Assembly: GCA_905198475.1 (NCBI GenBank)
Contig: CAJKCQ010000003.1
Location: 1-64,000, forward strand
DNA from: an uncultured Sutterella sp.
GTDB taxonomy: Bacteria; Pseudomonadota; Gammaproteobacteria; Burkholderiales; Burkholderiaceae_F
Direction: 5' to 3'
DNA: 64,000 bases
This document shows, in pieces, positions 10,166-19,163 of this stretch; within the stretch, counting starts at the first letter, position 1; each line of letters opens with the position of its first letter. The notes under the pieces were generated by a model. The model saw nothing but the letters and a program-made list of their open reading frames with translations, was not told the origin of the DNA and searched no databases. The translations under genes and the position numbers were made by a program.

Positions 10166-10843
10166 TCAGGCGCCGTAGCGTTCGCGGTAGGCCGCGACCG
10201 CCGGGCGGAAGGAGGCGACCGCCTTCGCCTTTTCGGACGGACCGTCCATGAAGGCGAGCAGGTCGTGCAGGTTGATGATCGAGGCGACGTGCAGGCCGAA
10301 GGTCTTCTCAACGTCCTGAACGGCGGAGCTCTCCGTGGGGGCGTCGGCCGTGCCGCCGCGCTCCTGGCGGTCCACCGCGATCAGCACGCCCGAGGGAACG
10401 GCGCCCGCGGCCTCGATGATCTTCACGGACTCACGCACCGAGGTGCCCGCGGAGATGACGTCGTCGATGATCACGACGCGGCCCTTGAGGGGCGCGCCCA
10501 CGATCGTGCCGCCTTCGCCGTGGTCCTTCGCCTCCTTGCGGTTGAAGGCCCAGGGCACGTCGCAGCCGAGACGCGCGAGGTTCATCGCCACGCTCGCGGC
10601 GAGCGGAATGCCCTTGTAGGCCGGCCCGAAGATCATGTCGAATTCGATGCAGCCCGCGTCGCGCGCCGCCAGAAGCGTCTGCGCGTAGAAGGCGCCGAGG
10701 CGGTCGAGCAGGGCGCCGGTGTTGAAGAGGCCGGCGTTGAAGAAGTAGGGCGACAGGCGGCCCGCCTTGGTCTTGAACTCACCGAAGCGGAGGACGTCCG
10801 CGTCGAGAGCGAATTCGATGAACTGCTGCTTGGTCGTTTGCAT
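10166..10843 (-). CDS. pyrE: Orotate phosphoribosyltransferase
   Basis: 225-aa cytosolic enzyme that joins orotate to PRPP to give OMP, the fifth step of de novo pyrimidine synthesis. The PRPP-binding motif [18 protein letters not shown] (about residues 120-137) and the substrate loop region [17 protein letters not shown] (about 68-84) are clear. The C-terminal part ([21 protein letters not shown]) is typical of the beta/gammaproteobacterial type. It is divergent from the exonuclease III gene, a 176-base gap apart. Confidence 0.96.
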   Translation of the reverse strand: MQTTKQQFIEFALDADVLRFGEFKTKAGRLSPYFFNAGLFNTGALLDRLGAFYAQTLLAARDAGCIEFDMIFGPAYKGIPLAASVAMNLARLGCDVPWAFNRKEAKDHGEGGTIVGAPLKGRVVIIDDVISAGTSVRESVKIIEAAGAVPSGVLIAVDRQERGGTADAPTESSAVQDVEKTFGLHVASIINLHDLLAFMDGPSEKAKAVASFRPAVAAYRERYGA

Positions 10844-11019
10844 GACAAGGGCTCGAAAGAACGTGGGGTTGAATGCGGCGGGCGGCTAGAATCTTCAGTC
10901 TTTTCCAACGGCCGAAGTCTGCGGATCGTCCGCAGCCCGCGGGAATGAATCCGGAAATTATAGAAACTTGTTCCGGCGCGGCCGGCCGAACTTCATTTCA
11001 TCCTTCCGAGACGACGACC

Positions 11020-11796
11020 ATGCTGCGCATCCTCACCTTCAACGCCAACGGCATCCGTTCGGCCGCCAAAAAGGGGTTCTTCGACTGGTTCGCCCGGCAG
11101 AACGCCGACGTGCTGTGCGTGCAGGAGCTCAAGGCCCAGGAGGCGGACCTCCCCGAGGAGATCCGCCGACTTCCGGGCTACCAGGGGTTCTTCCACTGCG
11201 CCGAGAAGAAGGGCTACTCCGGCTGCGGCCTCTGGACGCGCATCGCGCCGCAGGCGGTGCGCACGGGCTGGGGCGACGAGGAGTTCGACGCCGAGGGGCG
11301 CTACGTCGAAGCCGACTTCGGCCGCCTCACGGTGATCTCGGCCTACTTCCCCTCGGGGAGTTCGTCCGAAGAGCGCCAGGCCGCCAAGTACCGCTTTCTC
11401 GAGCGCTTCGCGCCCCATCTGCTTTCGCTCAAGGAGGCCGGCCGCGAGGTCGTGCTCTGCGGCGACGTGAACATCGCCCACCGCGAAATCGACCTCAAGA
11501 ACTGGAAGGGCAACCTCGATCACTCCGGGTTCCTGCCCGAGGAGCGCGCCTGGCTCGACCGGCTCTTCGACGACATGGGCTGGGTGGACGTCTTCCGCCG
11601 CCTGGATCCCCGGCCGGAGCGCTACACCTGGTGGAGCCAGCGTGGTCAGGCGCGCGCGAAGAACGTCGGTTGGCGCATCGACTACGAGCTCGCCACGCCC
11701 GGCATCGCCGCGCTCGCCCGCGCGACGGACATCTACGCCGCGGAGAAGTTCTCCGACCACGCCCCGCTCTGGGTGGACTACGACGTCACGCTATAA
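11020..11796 (+). CDS. xthA: Exodeoxyribonuclease III (AP endonuclease, Xth family)
   Basis: 258-aa Mg-dependent exonuclease/AP endonuclease of base-excision repair. Motifs: LRILTFNANGIRSA at the start with the metal-site Asn; VLCVQELKAQE with the metal-binding Glu; VLCGDVNIAHREIDLKN with the catalytic Asp/Asn pair; and the C-terminal FSDHAPLWVDY with the catalytic Asp-His. ATG 11020 was chosen because homology begins there; the frame is open 49 codons further upstream through the intergenic region. rsuA follows 12 bases downstream and its ribosome site overlaps this stop codon, suggesting co-transcription. Confidence 0.96.
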   Translation: MLRILTFNANGIRSAAKKGFFDWFARQNADVLCVQELKAQEADLPEEIRRLPGYQGFFHCAEKKGYSGCGLWTRIAPQAVRTGWGDEEFDAEGRYVEADFGRLTVISAYFPSGSSSEERQAAKYRFLERFAPHLLSLKEAGREVVLCGDVNIAHREIDLKNWKGNLDHSGFLPEERAWLDRLFDDMGWVDVFRRLDPRPERYTWWSQRGQARAKNVGWRIDYELATPGIAALARATDIYAAEKFSDHAPLWVDYDVTL

Positions 11797-11808
11797 GGAC
11801 CGACGATT

Positions 11809-12522
11809 GTGATGAAGACGCTCGCCGACATTCTCTTCTCCCAGGGCTTCGGGACGCGCTACGACTGCCGTCAGACCGTGCTTTCGGGCGCCGTCTCGAT
11901 CGGCGGGACCGCCTGCATGGACCCCGACCAGACGTTCGACCCCGAGGGGCTCGAGCTCGTCTGGCGCGGCCAGGTCTGGCCCGTGCGCGAAAAGGTCGTG
12001 ATTGCCATGAACAAGCCCGCGGGCTACGAGTGCTCGATGAAGCCCTCGGCCCATCCTTCGGTGATGGGACTGCTGCCCGGCCCCCTCAGAAAGCGCGGCG
12101 TGCAGCCCGTGGGGCGCCTTGACTGGGACACGACGGGGCTCCTCATCTTCACCGACGACGGGGCGCTGCTGCACCGGCTCACGCACCCGAAGAAGCACGT
12201 GGAGAAGGTCTACGTCGCCCGGCTCTGCCGCCCGCTGACCGACGCGGACTGCGCGAAGCTCATGGCGGGCGTCGTCCTCGACGACGATCCGAAGCCCGTC
12301 GCCGCGAAGTCCGCCCGCATGCTCGCCCCCAACGTGCTCGAGCTCGTCATCTCGCAGGGCAAGTACCACCAGGTGAAGCGCATGGTCGCCGCCTGCGGCA
12401 GCCGCGTCGCCGCGCTCCACCGCATCCGCGTCGGGGCGTATTCGCTGCCCGAGGACCTCGCGCCCGGCGAATGGCGCTGGCTTGACGGCGCGCAGACGCT
12501 TCTCGGCGGAGGCGCGCGCTGA
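11809..12522 (+). CDS. rsuA: 16S rRNA pseudouridine synthase, RsuA family
   Basis: 237-aa member of the RsuA/RluB/E/F family, expected to isomerise U516 of 16S rRNA. An S4-like RNA-binding domain occupies about residues 1-60 (ADILFSQGFGTRYDCRQTV). The catalytic domain follows with the diagnostic GRLDWDTTGLLIFTDDG, whose Asp is the nucleophile, and KYHQVKRMVAACG near the C-terminus. GTG 11809 and ATG 11812 are adjacent; TAAGGA at 11794-11799 is better spaced for the GTG. RsuA is preferred over RluE/F because the protein is short and has the S4 domain, but this is a family-level inference. Its stop overlaps the ampG start (TGATG). Confidence 0.85.
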   Translation: MMKTLADILFSQGFGTRYDCRQTVLSGAVSIGGTACMDPDQTFDPEGLELVWRGQVWPVREKVVIAMNKPAGYECSMKPSAHPSVMGLLPGPLRKRGVQPVGRLDWDTTGLLIFTDDGALLHRLTHPKKHVEKVYVARLCRPLTDADCAKLMAGVVLDDDPKPVAAKSARMLAPNVLELVISQGKYHQVKRMVAACGSRVAALHRIRVGAYSLPEDLAPGEWRWLDGAQTLLGGGAR

Positions 12523-13862
12523 TGGCGCCCGCTCCGGAGGCCGGGCGCCGCTCCGGGTGGCGCGTCTACGCCGAGCCCGGGGCGCTGCGCATGGCCGTCT
12601 TCGGCTTCAGCTCGGGGCTGCCGCTTCTCCTTGTGATCGGCACGCTCGGCTTCCGGCTACGCGAGGCGGGCGTGGACCTGAAGACGATCGGGTTCTTCTC
12701 CTGGGTGGGGCTCATCTACGGCTTCAAGTGGGTCTGGGCGCCCCTCGTGGACCGCATGCCCATTCCCGTCTTCACGCGGGCGCTCGGCCGGCGCCGGGCA
12801 TGGCTCCTCGCCGCGCAGGCGCTCCTCGTCTGCGCGCTCGGGGCGCTCGCCTGGCTCGACCCGCAGGCGGGGCTCGTCCCCTTCGCCGCGGCCGCGCTCC
12901 TCGCGGCCTTCGCCTCGGCGACGCAGGACATCGCGCTCGACGCCTACCGCATCGAGTCGGCGGGCGCCGAAAGACAGGCCGCCTATGCGGCGATGTATCA
13001 GACGGGCTACCGGCTCGGCATGATCTGGGCCGGGGCGGGCGCGCTCGCGCTGGCCGCCTGGGCGGCGCACGGCGCGCCGGGGTATCTGCCAGCGGCCTGG
13101 ACGGCGAGCTACGCCGTGATGAGCGCCTCGGCGCTCGTGGGCGTTGCGGCGACGCTCCTTTCGCCCGAACCCACGGCTGCTGCGCCGCGCTGCGCCGCGG
13201 AACGTGCACCGGGATCCTGGACGGAGCGGCTGCGCCGGGCGCTCGCCGAACCCTTCCTCGACTTCTTCGGGCGCTTCGGCTGGATGTCCGTCTGCGTGCT
13301 CGCCCTCATCGCCACCTACCGCATCTCCGACGTCGTGATGGGCGTGATGGCGAACCCCTTCTATCAGGACATGGGCTTCACGAAGGAGCAGGTCGCCGCC
13401 GTGAGCAAGGTCTTCGGCGTGGTGATGACGCTGCTCGGGGCCTTCGCGGGCGGCGCCGCGGCGATGCGCTGGGGCGTGCTGAGGGTGCTCTTCGCCGGCG
13501 CGCTCCTCTCGAGCCTTACGAACCTGCTCTTCTCCGTGCTCGCCGGGATCGGCCCCGACCTCGCCTTCCTCGTGATAACCGTGTCGGCGGACAACCTCGC
13601 GGCAGGACTCGCCAGCGCGGCCTTCGTCGCCTATCTCTCGGGACTCACGAGCGCGGGATACTCCGCCACGCAGTACGCGCTCTTCAGCTCCGTCATGCTG
13701 CTTCTGCCGAAGTTCCTTGCGGGCTTCTCAGGTGTGGCGGTAGAGACGCTCGGCTATTCGGGCTTCTTCATCGGCACGGCGGCCATCGGGCTGCCCGTGC
13801 TCGCGCTCGTCTGGGCCGTGATGCGCTTCGCGCCGCAGAGTGCCGGCGCGAAGCGGGGCTGA
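12522..13862 (+). CDS. ampG: AmpG-like muropeptide permease (MFS)
   Basis: 446-aa polytopic protein with about twelve hydrophobic segments. The beginning (MAVFGFSSGLPLLLVIGTLGFRLREAGVDLKTIGFFSWVGLIYGFKWVWAPLVDR, about residues 24-78, quoted here only by position and key words FSSGLP, FKWVWAPLVDR) and the segment ASATQDIALDAYRIE are highly characteristic of AmpG. AmpG imports GlcNAc-anhydro-MurNAc peptides released by lytic transglycosylases such as Slt and RlpA, both encoded in this window. Translation is probably coupled to rsuA by the TGATG overlap. The gene converges on the next one with a single base between stops. Confidence 0.88.
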   Translation: MAPAPEAGRRSGWRVYAEPGALRMAVFGFSSGLPLLLVIGTLGFRLREAGVDLKTIGFFSWVGLIYGFKWVWAPLVDRMPIPVFTRALGRRRAWLLAAQALLVCALGALAWLDPQAGLVPFAAAALLAAFASATQDIALDAYRIESAGAERQAAYAAMYQTGYRLGMIWAGAGALALAAWAAHGAPGYLPAAWTASYAVMSASALVGVAATLLSPEPTAAAPRCAAERAPGSWTERLRRALAEPFLDFFGRFGWMSVCVLALIATYRISDVVMGVMANPFYQDMGFTKEQVAAVSKVFGVVMTLLGAFAGGAAAMRWGVLRVLFAGALLSSLTNLLFSVLAGIGPDLAFLVITVSADNLAAGLASAAFVAYLSGLTSAGYSATQYALFSSVMLLLPKFLAGFSGVAVETLGYSGFFIGTAAIGLPVLALVWAVMRFAPQSAGAKRG

Positions 13863-13863
13863 A

Positions 13864-14541
13864 TCAGCGGCGGCCGGGGCGGTGCGCAGCCGGCGCGCGC
13901 CGTGCGGGCCGCTCCTCGCGCGCCTTGAAGCCGCGGGTGACGGAGGCGATTTCGGCGACGCTCTCCGCAAGATCCTCGGTCGCCTGCTTGAGGTTTTCAA
14001 GCGGGCTCTCGAACTCGAGCTCCTCCTTCACCTCCTGCATGTCGCCCGCAAGCTCCTCGGGCAGATGGCGCAGCACCCCCATGAGGGCGCTCTCAACGAG
14101 GTCGTTCTCCGTCTCGCGCAGGCCGGGCCAGCGGTTCATCGCCTCGAGGAAGCCCGCCGCGAAGGGCTCGAGCGCGGCGATCGCTTCGTAGCCGCCCAAG
14201 GGACGGCCGCGCTCGTCCTCGACGTCGTAGACGATCGGGTCGAGCGGTTTGCAGGCGGCGAGCGTGCGTTCGATCTCGCGGTAGCGCCGGTAGACGAGAT
14301 CCTCGAGGCGCTCCTGCGCCTTCGGGTCGGCGAGCGCCGCTTCGGAGCGGCCCTCCTCGTCGAAGATGAGCGGCATCCAGTCGCTCGGCGCGACCGGTTC
14401 GGGGAGCAGCACGATCGCCGTGAGGAAGCCGTCCATGCGGTCGGGCTCCATCGATTCATAGGGCTCCTCGATGCCGGCGAGGAGTTCGCCGAGCTCGACG
14501 AATTCATCGTCGGAGAGCGGTTTGTCGTACAGATTGGTCAT
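13864..14541 (-). CDS. YecA/YgfB (UPF0149) family protein
   Basis: 225-aa acidic, helical cytosolic protein. The beginning PLSDDEFVELGELLAGI, then MEPDRMDGFLTAIVLLPEPVAPSDWMPLIF, is the UPF0149 signature, in which the MDGFL motif is most conserved. The C-terminal third is charged and ends in a basic, Ala/Arg/Pro-rich tail (REERPARRAPAAHRPGRR). The Cys/His SEC-C metal-binding module found at the end of E. coli YecA is absent. Biochemical function is unknown. Start chosen at the ATG behind GAGGAC; the longer open frame upstream runs through ptsI in another frame. It lies 23 bases downstream of ptsI and may be part of that operon. Confidence 0.8.
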   Translation of the reverse strand: MTNLYDKPLSDDEFVELGELLAGIEEPYESMEPDRMDGFLTAIVLLPEPVAPSDWMPLIFDEEGRSEAALADPKAQERLEDLVYRRYREIERTLAACKPLDPIVYDVEDERGRPLGGYEAIAALEPFAAGFLEAMNRWPGLRETENDLVESALMGVLRHLPEELAGDMQEVKEELEFESPLENLKQATEDLAESVAEIASVTRGFKAREERPARRAPAAHRPGRR

Positions 14542-14564
14542 TTCGGGTCCTCGGGACGGCGTGT

Positions 14565-16454
14565 TCAGGATTGGGCTGCGGGCGTCTCTTCGGGCTGCGC
14601 GGCTGTCTTTTGGGCGAATTCGCTGAGCGCCTCGCGCACGCTCGCGGCGGTGCGGCGTCGCAGCAGCCCTCGGGCGAAGACCTCGCACTCCTCGGCGTTG
14701 AGCGCAAGCACGCGCTCCTTGACGGCGGGAATGTGCGCGGGGTCCATGGAGAGCGCCGAGCAGCCGAGGCCGATGAAGAAGGGCGCCATGTCCGCGCGGC
14801 CGGCCATTTCGCCGCAGACGGAGATCTCCTTGCCGGCGGCGGTGACGCGGCGGATGGATTCGGCGATGAAGCGCAGCACCGCAGGGTGGCATTCGTCGCA
14901 ATAGCGCGAGACGTTCGCGTTGGTGCGGTCCACGGCGAGCGTGTACTGCACGAGGTCGTTCGTGCCGAGCGAGAAGAAGTCGAGAAGCGGCAGCAGGTCC
15001 GCGAGGACCGCGACCGCCGCGGGGAGTTCGATCATCCCGCCGAGAGGAATGTCGCTGCGGAACTTGACCCCCTCGGCCTCGAGTTCGGCGGCGGCTTCCT
15101 TCATGCAGGCGCGCACTTCATGCACGTCCTCCGGCGACGAGACCATCGGCAGGAGCAGGCGCACCTCGCCCGCGGTGGCCGCGCGCATCAGGGCGCGCAG
15201 CTGCTGGATGAAGAGCCGCCGGTGGGCGAAGGAGAAGCGCAGCGCGCGTAGTCCGAGCGCGGGATTGGCCTCCTCGTCCATGTCGCCCTTGAGAAGCGCG
15301 AGCGATTCGCGCGAGAGCATCTTGTCGCCGCCGAGGTCGGCCGTGCGGATGGTGGTGGTGACGCGTCCGCGCATGCCGCGGATCACGCGCTGGTAGGCGT
15401 CGAGCTGCTCCTCCTCGCCCGGCAGGTCCTCTCGGTTGAGGAAGAGGAACTCCGTGCGGAAGAGACCGACGCCGTCCGCGCCCGCCTTGCGTACCTCGGG
15501 GAGGTCTTCGGGGAGCGCAATGTTGGCGTAGAGCGCGACGGGCTCGCCGTCGCGGGTCACGGCCGCCTCGCCGCGCAGCTTCACGAGGCTACGCTTCTTC
15601 TGCCGGAGCGCACGCATGGCGCGCGCCGCTGCCTTGCGCTCCTCGTCGGAGGGCGAGAGGTTCACGACGCCTGCGTCGGCGTCCACGAGGATCTCGCGGC
15701 CCGTGCCGATGCGCTCGAGGGCGTTTTCAACGCCCACGAGCGTCGGGATGCCGAAGCTCGAGGCGAGAATGGCCGAGTGGCTCGTGATGCTGCCCGTTTC
15801 CATCACGATGCCGACGATGTCGAGGTCGTCGCGCTCGCGCAGCTGCAGCATGTCCGCAGGGCCGAGCTGGTCGGCGACGAGGATCACCTGGTCCTCGAGC
15901 TCCTCGGCCTCGAGTAGGCTCGTCGCGGAGCGCCGGCCGGCGAGCACGCGCTGAATGCGCTGGAAGACGTCGGTGATGTCCTCGAAGCGGTTGCGCAGGT
16001 ACGCGTCGCTGATCTGCTCGAAGTCGCGGCGGATCTGCTCGAGGCGCAGCGACAGCGCCCATTCGGCGTTGACGAGCTTTTCGCGGATGAGGCGCGCCGT
16101 CTCCGTGATGAGCGTCGGATCCTTGAGGATCATGCGGTAGACGTCGAGGAAGGCCGCGGCCTCGGCGGGCGCGTCGTCCTCGAGCGTTTCGGAGAGCGCC
16201 GAGAGCTGCTTGTCCACGGACGAGGCGGCCATGCGCAGGCGCTGCGTTTCGCCGCGCACGTCCGACTGGTCGATCGGGAACTGCGGAATCTCGAGGTCGC
16301 TCGCGCTCAGCTGCAGGCCGATGCCACGGGCGACGCCGGGGCAGACGCGCAGGCCCTTGAGCCGCGGGGCCTCCTCGACGGGGGCGGGCGTCTCGACGAC
16401 GGCTTCGGCCTCTTCAACCTTCTTCTCGTCTCCGGGATTCATGGCCTGTGTCAT
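14565..16454 (-). CDS. ptsI: PTS Enzyme I (PEP-protein phosphotransferase)
   Basis: 629-aa cytosolic enzyme that takes phosphate from PEP and passes it to HPr. After a roughly 30-residue acidic Glu/Ala/Pro extension, the HPr-binding/phosphohistidine domain holds the active His in METGSITSHSAILASSFGIP (His about 226). The TIM-barrel PEP-binding domain contains GADGVGLFRTEFLFL, FSLGTNDLVQYTLAVDRTN and the catalytic Cys in SVCGEMAG. Overlaps the ptsH stop by four bases. No sugar-specific EIIB/C/D gene is present in the window, so a regulatory role or scattered permeases are both possible. Confidence 0.95.
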   Translation of the reverse strand: MTQAMNPGDEKKVEEAEAVVETPAPVEEAPRLKGLRVCPGVARGIGLQLSASDLEIPQFPIDQSDVRGETQRLRMAASSVDKQLSALSETLEDDAPAEAAAFLDVYRMILKDPTLITETARLIREKLVNAEWALSLRLEQIRRDFEQISDAYLRNRFEDITDVFQRIQRVLAGRRSATSLLEAEELEDQVILVADQLGPADMLQLRERDDLDIVGIVMETGSITSHSAILASSFGIPTLVGVENALERIGTGREILVDADAGVVNLSPSDEERKAAARAMRALRQKKRSLVKLRGEAAVTRDGEPVALYANIALPEDLPEVRKAGADGVGLFRTEFLFLNREDLPGEEEQLDAYQRVIRGMRGRVTTTIRTADLGGDKMLSRESLALLKGDMDEEANPALGLRALRFSFAHRRLFIQQLRALMRAATAGEVRLLLPMVSSPEDVHEVRACMKEAAAELEAEGVKFRSDIPLGGMIELPAAVAVLADLLPLLDFFSLGTNDLVQYTLAVDRTNANVSRYCDECHPAVLRFIAESIRRVTAAGKEISVCGEMAGRADMAPFFIGLGCSALSMDPAHIPAVKERVLALNAEECEVFARGLLRRRTAASVREALSEFAQKTAAQPEETPAAQS

Positions 16455-16720
16455 TCTTCTTCCCCGAAGCGGTTTTCAAAGAGCTCGACGATGCTCTCGA
16501 GGGCGGCCTTCTCGTCGGGGCCTTCGGCCGAAACGGTGAGCTCCGTGTCGCAGGGCATCGCCATCGTCATCAGTCCGAGAATCGACTTGGCGTCCACGGA
16601 GCGGCTGCCCGAAGTGAGCGTGATGCTGCTTTTAAAGAGGCCCGCAGTCTTGGCGAGCAGGGCGGAGGGACGGGCGTGCAGCCCGAGCTTGTTGCGGATG
16701 GTGAGCGTCTGCTGAAGCAT
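16451..16720 (-). CDS. ptsH: HPr phosphocarrier protein
   Basis: 89-aa phosphocarrier. The active-site histidine is His15 in KLGLHARPSA. The regulatory-type serine site is Ser46 in DAKSILGLMTMAMP, the sequence context phosphorylated by HPr kinase where that enzyme exists. It lies between the EIIA gene (9-base gap) and ptsI (4-base overlap), forming a compact three-gene operon typical of Burkholderiales. Confidence 0.97.
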   Translation of the reverse strand: MLQQTLTIRNKLGLHARPSALLAKTAGLFKSSITLTSGSRSVDAKSILGLMTMAMPCDTELTVSAEGPDEKAALESIVELFENRFGEEE

Positions 16721-16729
16721 GGGGGAGGG

Positions 16730-17146
16730 TCAATCGCAGCGGTCGATGAGCGAGCTGAGGCTTGCGCGTGCAGCGGCTTCGGCCATCGAGGCGACGCGGC
16801 CGGCGGGAACGTCGGGCGCAGCGGAGAGTGCGGAGACGATTGCGGGGAGATTGGTGCCGCTCACGACGTAGACGCGCCCGTCCTCAAAGAGCTGCCGTGC
16901 GATGTTGCCCGGCGTCGCGCCCGTGAGGTCGGTGAAGACCACGACGCCGTCGGCGTGCGCGAGCAGCTCGCCGATCAGCCGGCGCGCATACGCGACGCCC
17001 TCGGCCATGTCCACGCCGGAGGGAACGTCGTAGGCGAGCACGCGTTCGGCCTTTCTGTCGCCCGTCATGCTGTAGATGTGCTGGGCGCAGGTCTTGAACG
17101 CCGACGCGAGCGGGGCGTGGGCGATGATGCATATGCCGGTCGGCAC
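16730..17146 (-). CDS. PTS EIIA component, mannose family
   Basis: 138-aa EIIA-Man-type protein. The phosphorylatable His lies at about residue 10 in GICIIAHAPLASAF; the segment VVVFTDLTGATPGNIARQL and the loop VVSGTNLPAIVSAL are characteristic of the family. The listed start is GTG 17146, preceded by GGAG at 9 bases; an ATG at 17194 would add 16 AT-rich, non-conserved residues that more likely represent promoter DNA. In betaproteobacteria this orphan EIIA-HPr-EI set is usually considered regulatory; that is established context, not shown by this sequence. Start certainty is moderate, function call high. Confidence 0.88.
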   Translation of the reverse strand: MPTGICIIAHAPLASAFKTCAQHIYSMTGDRKAERVLAYDVPSGVDMAEGVAYARRLIGELLAHADGVVVFTDLTGATPGNIARQLFEDGRVYVVSGTNLPAIVSALSAAPDVPAGRVASMAEAAARASLSSLIDRCD

Positions 17147-17262
17147 GGTATCTGGCTCCGATACAATGAAATTTGCGTTCCGGAATATTATCATCAGAAA
17201 TATTGACTCCGGAGCAAATTTGGGACCGTAAATCGGTCTAAACGCAAGAGAAAGGTGGACGC
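17147..17262. promoter_or_regulatory. AT-rich divergent promoter region, PTS operon / DUF1840
   Basis: This gap is clearly AT-richer than the surroundings (17160-17235). On the plus strand TTGACT at 17203-17208 is a good -35, followed at a long 19-base spacing by GTAAAT. On the minus strand several TA-rich hexamers (for example TAATAT within 17184-17190) could form the -10 for the PTS operon. No exact promoter can be fixed by eye. Confidence 0.4.
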
Positions 17263-17658
17263 ATGTCTCTGATTCAATTCAGTTCGGTCGCTACGGGGCC
17301 CTTCATCCTCTTCCGCGAGACGACCGAAAGGATCTTCAAGTCGATCAACGAGCCCTTCCGCGACGAAGGGGCGTTCGCCGCTGAGGATCTGCCCGACGTG
17401 CTCGCCCGTCTTGACGCCGCCGCGGCCGAGGACAAGGCGAAGGCGGCGGCCCTCGAAGCGGAGCGCGAGCGCCGGCTGCGTGAAGGCACGTATGACGAAG
17501 AGATCCGTGCGCGCGAGGCGGACCGCGAGGAGGAGGAAAAGAACCGTCACCGCGAGGATGCGGTGCGGCTCTATCAGCGCATCGTGCCGCTCCAGGAGAT
17601 GATCCGGCGCGCCATCCGGCACGACAAGCCCGTCATGTGGACGAAGCTCGGGCGCTGA
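17263..17658 (+). CDS. DUF1840 family protein
   Basis: 131-aa cytosolic protein of unknown function. It has the DUF1840 layout: an N-terminal beta segment (LIQFSSVATGPFILFRETTERIFKSI), a charged helical middle (about residues 45-100, Ala/Lys/Glu/Arg-rich and probably coiled coil) and the conserved C-terminus VPLQEMIRRAIRHDKPVMW. The middle is longer than in most members. A good ribosome site, AAAGGTGG, precedes the ATG. The family is largely confined to betaproteobacteria, supporting the taxonomic placement. It converges on trkH. Confidence 0.75.
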   Translation: MSLIQFSSVATGPFILFRETTERIFKSINEPFRDEGAFAAEDLPDVLARLDAAAAEDKAKAAALEAERERRLREGTYDEEIRAREADREEEEKNRHREDAVRLYQRIVPLQEMIRRAIRHDKPVMWTKLGR

Positions 17659-17674
17659 GGCGCCGCCCTGCCGG

Positions 17675-19147
17675 TCAGCTTTTCCAGAAAGCGCGGGTGA
17701 AGAGCACGAAGACCGTGAAGATCTCGAGTCGGCCCGCGAGCATGAGAAAGGTGAGAATGCCGAGCTGCAGGTCGGTGAGTCCCTGGAAGTTCCCCACCGG
17801 CCCCACCGCGCCCATGCCCGGGCCGAGGTTCGTGATGCTCGCGATCGACGCGGAGCACGCTTCGAGGAGCGGGGCGCCCGTGGCGAGGAGCGCGAGGGTG
17901 CCGCCCAGCGCCGAGAACGCCCAGAGGAGCGTGTAGGAGAGCACCGCGAAGGCGATCTTGTTGGAGATGTGCTTGCCGCCCACCGTGAGCGGCGTTACCG
18001 CGTTCGGATAGAGCAGGTGCGTGAACTCGCGCTGCGCTTGCTTGATGAGAATCATCACGCGGATCATCTTGAGGCCGCCGCCCGTCGAGCCCGCGCAGGT
18101 CGCCACGGCCGAGGAGAGGAGCAGGATGACCGGAAGCCCGAGCGGCCACACGGACCAGTCCACCGTCGCGAAGCCCGTCGTCGAGGCGACGCTCGTCACG
18201 GAGAAGGCGGCGTTCACGAACGCCTCGTAGAGGTTCGGATAGACGCCCTGCGCATAGAGCACGAGGGTCGCGAAGACGATGAGCACGGTGAGGAGTTCCA
18301 CCCAGGCCTTCGCCTCGGGGTCGCGCAGATAGGCGAGCGGGTTGCGGCGGCGCCAGGCGACGAAGTGCAGCGAAAAGTTGCACCCGCAGATGAGCATGAA
18401 GACCACGGCGACGAGGTCCACCGCGTCGCTGCTGAAGTACCCGAAGCTCGCGTCGTGCGCGGCGATGCCCGAGAGGCTCACCGTCGTCATCATGTGCAGG
18501 ATCGCGTCGCGCCAGTGCATGCCGGCGAAGTGGTAGGCGACCGCGCAGACGAACGAGATGCCGAAATAGATGAGGTAGAGCGCCCGGGCGGTCTCCGCGA
18601 CGCGGGGCGTGAGGCGCGACTCCTTGAGCGGACCGCTCGTCTCAGCCTTCATGATCTGCGCGCCGCCGACGCCGAGGAGCGGCAGGATCGCCACGGAGAG
18701 CACGATCAGGCCCATGCCGCCTAGCCAGGAGAGGAAGCACCGCCACCCGTTGATCGAGTGGGGCAGGTGGTCGAGCCCCGTGAGGACCGTCCCGCCCGAG
18801 GTCGTGAGGCACGACATCGTCTCGAAGTACATCTCCGCGAAGCTCTTCCCGGGCATGTTGAGCAGCAGCGGAATCGTCGCGTAGGCCGCAATGAGCGCCC
18901 AGGAGAGCGAGACGAGCAGGAACCCGTGACGCGCGGTCATCTCGCGGCGGAAGGGCAGGAAGATGAGGAAGAGGAGCACGCCCGAGAGGGTCGTGACGCC
19001 CGCGCCCCAGAGGAAGTCCGTGACGGCACCGTCCGCCTCGGTCCAGCTGTAGGCGGCCGGCGCGAGCATCAGCGCGCCGAACGCGGCGAGCACCGGGCCG
19101 AGCGCGTTGAGCACCGGGAAGAGCAGCACCCTGAGCGTGTTGAGCAT
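17675..19147 (-). CDS. trkH: TrkH potassium uptake channel subunit
   Basis: 490-aa inner-membrane K+ channel made of four repeated M1-P-M2 units. The pore-loop filters can be followed in order: CLTTSGGTVLTG, TVSLSGIAAHD, VASTTGFATVDW and CAGSTGGGLKMIR, the last two being the best conserved. It works with the RCK-domain regulator TrkA encoded 16 bases upstream. Last gene of the fmt-to-trkH operon; it converges on DUF1840 without a visible terminator between them. Confidence 0.95.
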   Translation of the reverse strand: MLNTLRVLLFPVLNALGPVLAAFGALMLAPAAYSWTEADGAVTDFLWGAGVTTLSGVLLFLIFLPFRREMTARHGFLLVSLSWALIAAYATIPLLLNMPGKSFAEMYFETMSCLTTSGGTVLTGLDHLPHSINGWRCFLSWLGGMGLIVLSVAILPLLGVGGAQIMKAETSGPLKESRLTPRVAETARALYLIYFGISFVCAVAYHFAGMHWRDAILHMMTTVSLSGIAAHDASFGYFSSDAVDLVAVVFMLICGCNFSLHFVAWRRRNPLAYLRDPEAKAWVELLTVLIVFATLVLYAQGVYPNLYEAFVNAAFSVTSVASTTGFATVDWSVWPLGLPVILLLSSAVATCAGSTGGGLKMIRVMILIKQAQREFTHLLYPNAVTPLTVGGKHISNKIAFAVLSYTLLWAFSALGGTLALLATGAPLLEACSASIASITNLGPGMGAVGPVGNFQGLTDLQLGILTFLMLAGRLEIFTVFVLFTRAFWKS

Positions 19148-19163
19148 TTCCGCCGGACCTTCC

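Noticed and set aside
16730..17194. Longer ATG start (17194) for the EIIA gene
   Set aside because: The added residues are encoded by AT-rich promoter-like DNA and not conserved; GTG 17146 has a ribosome site.
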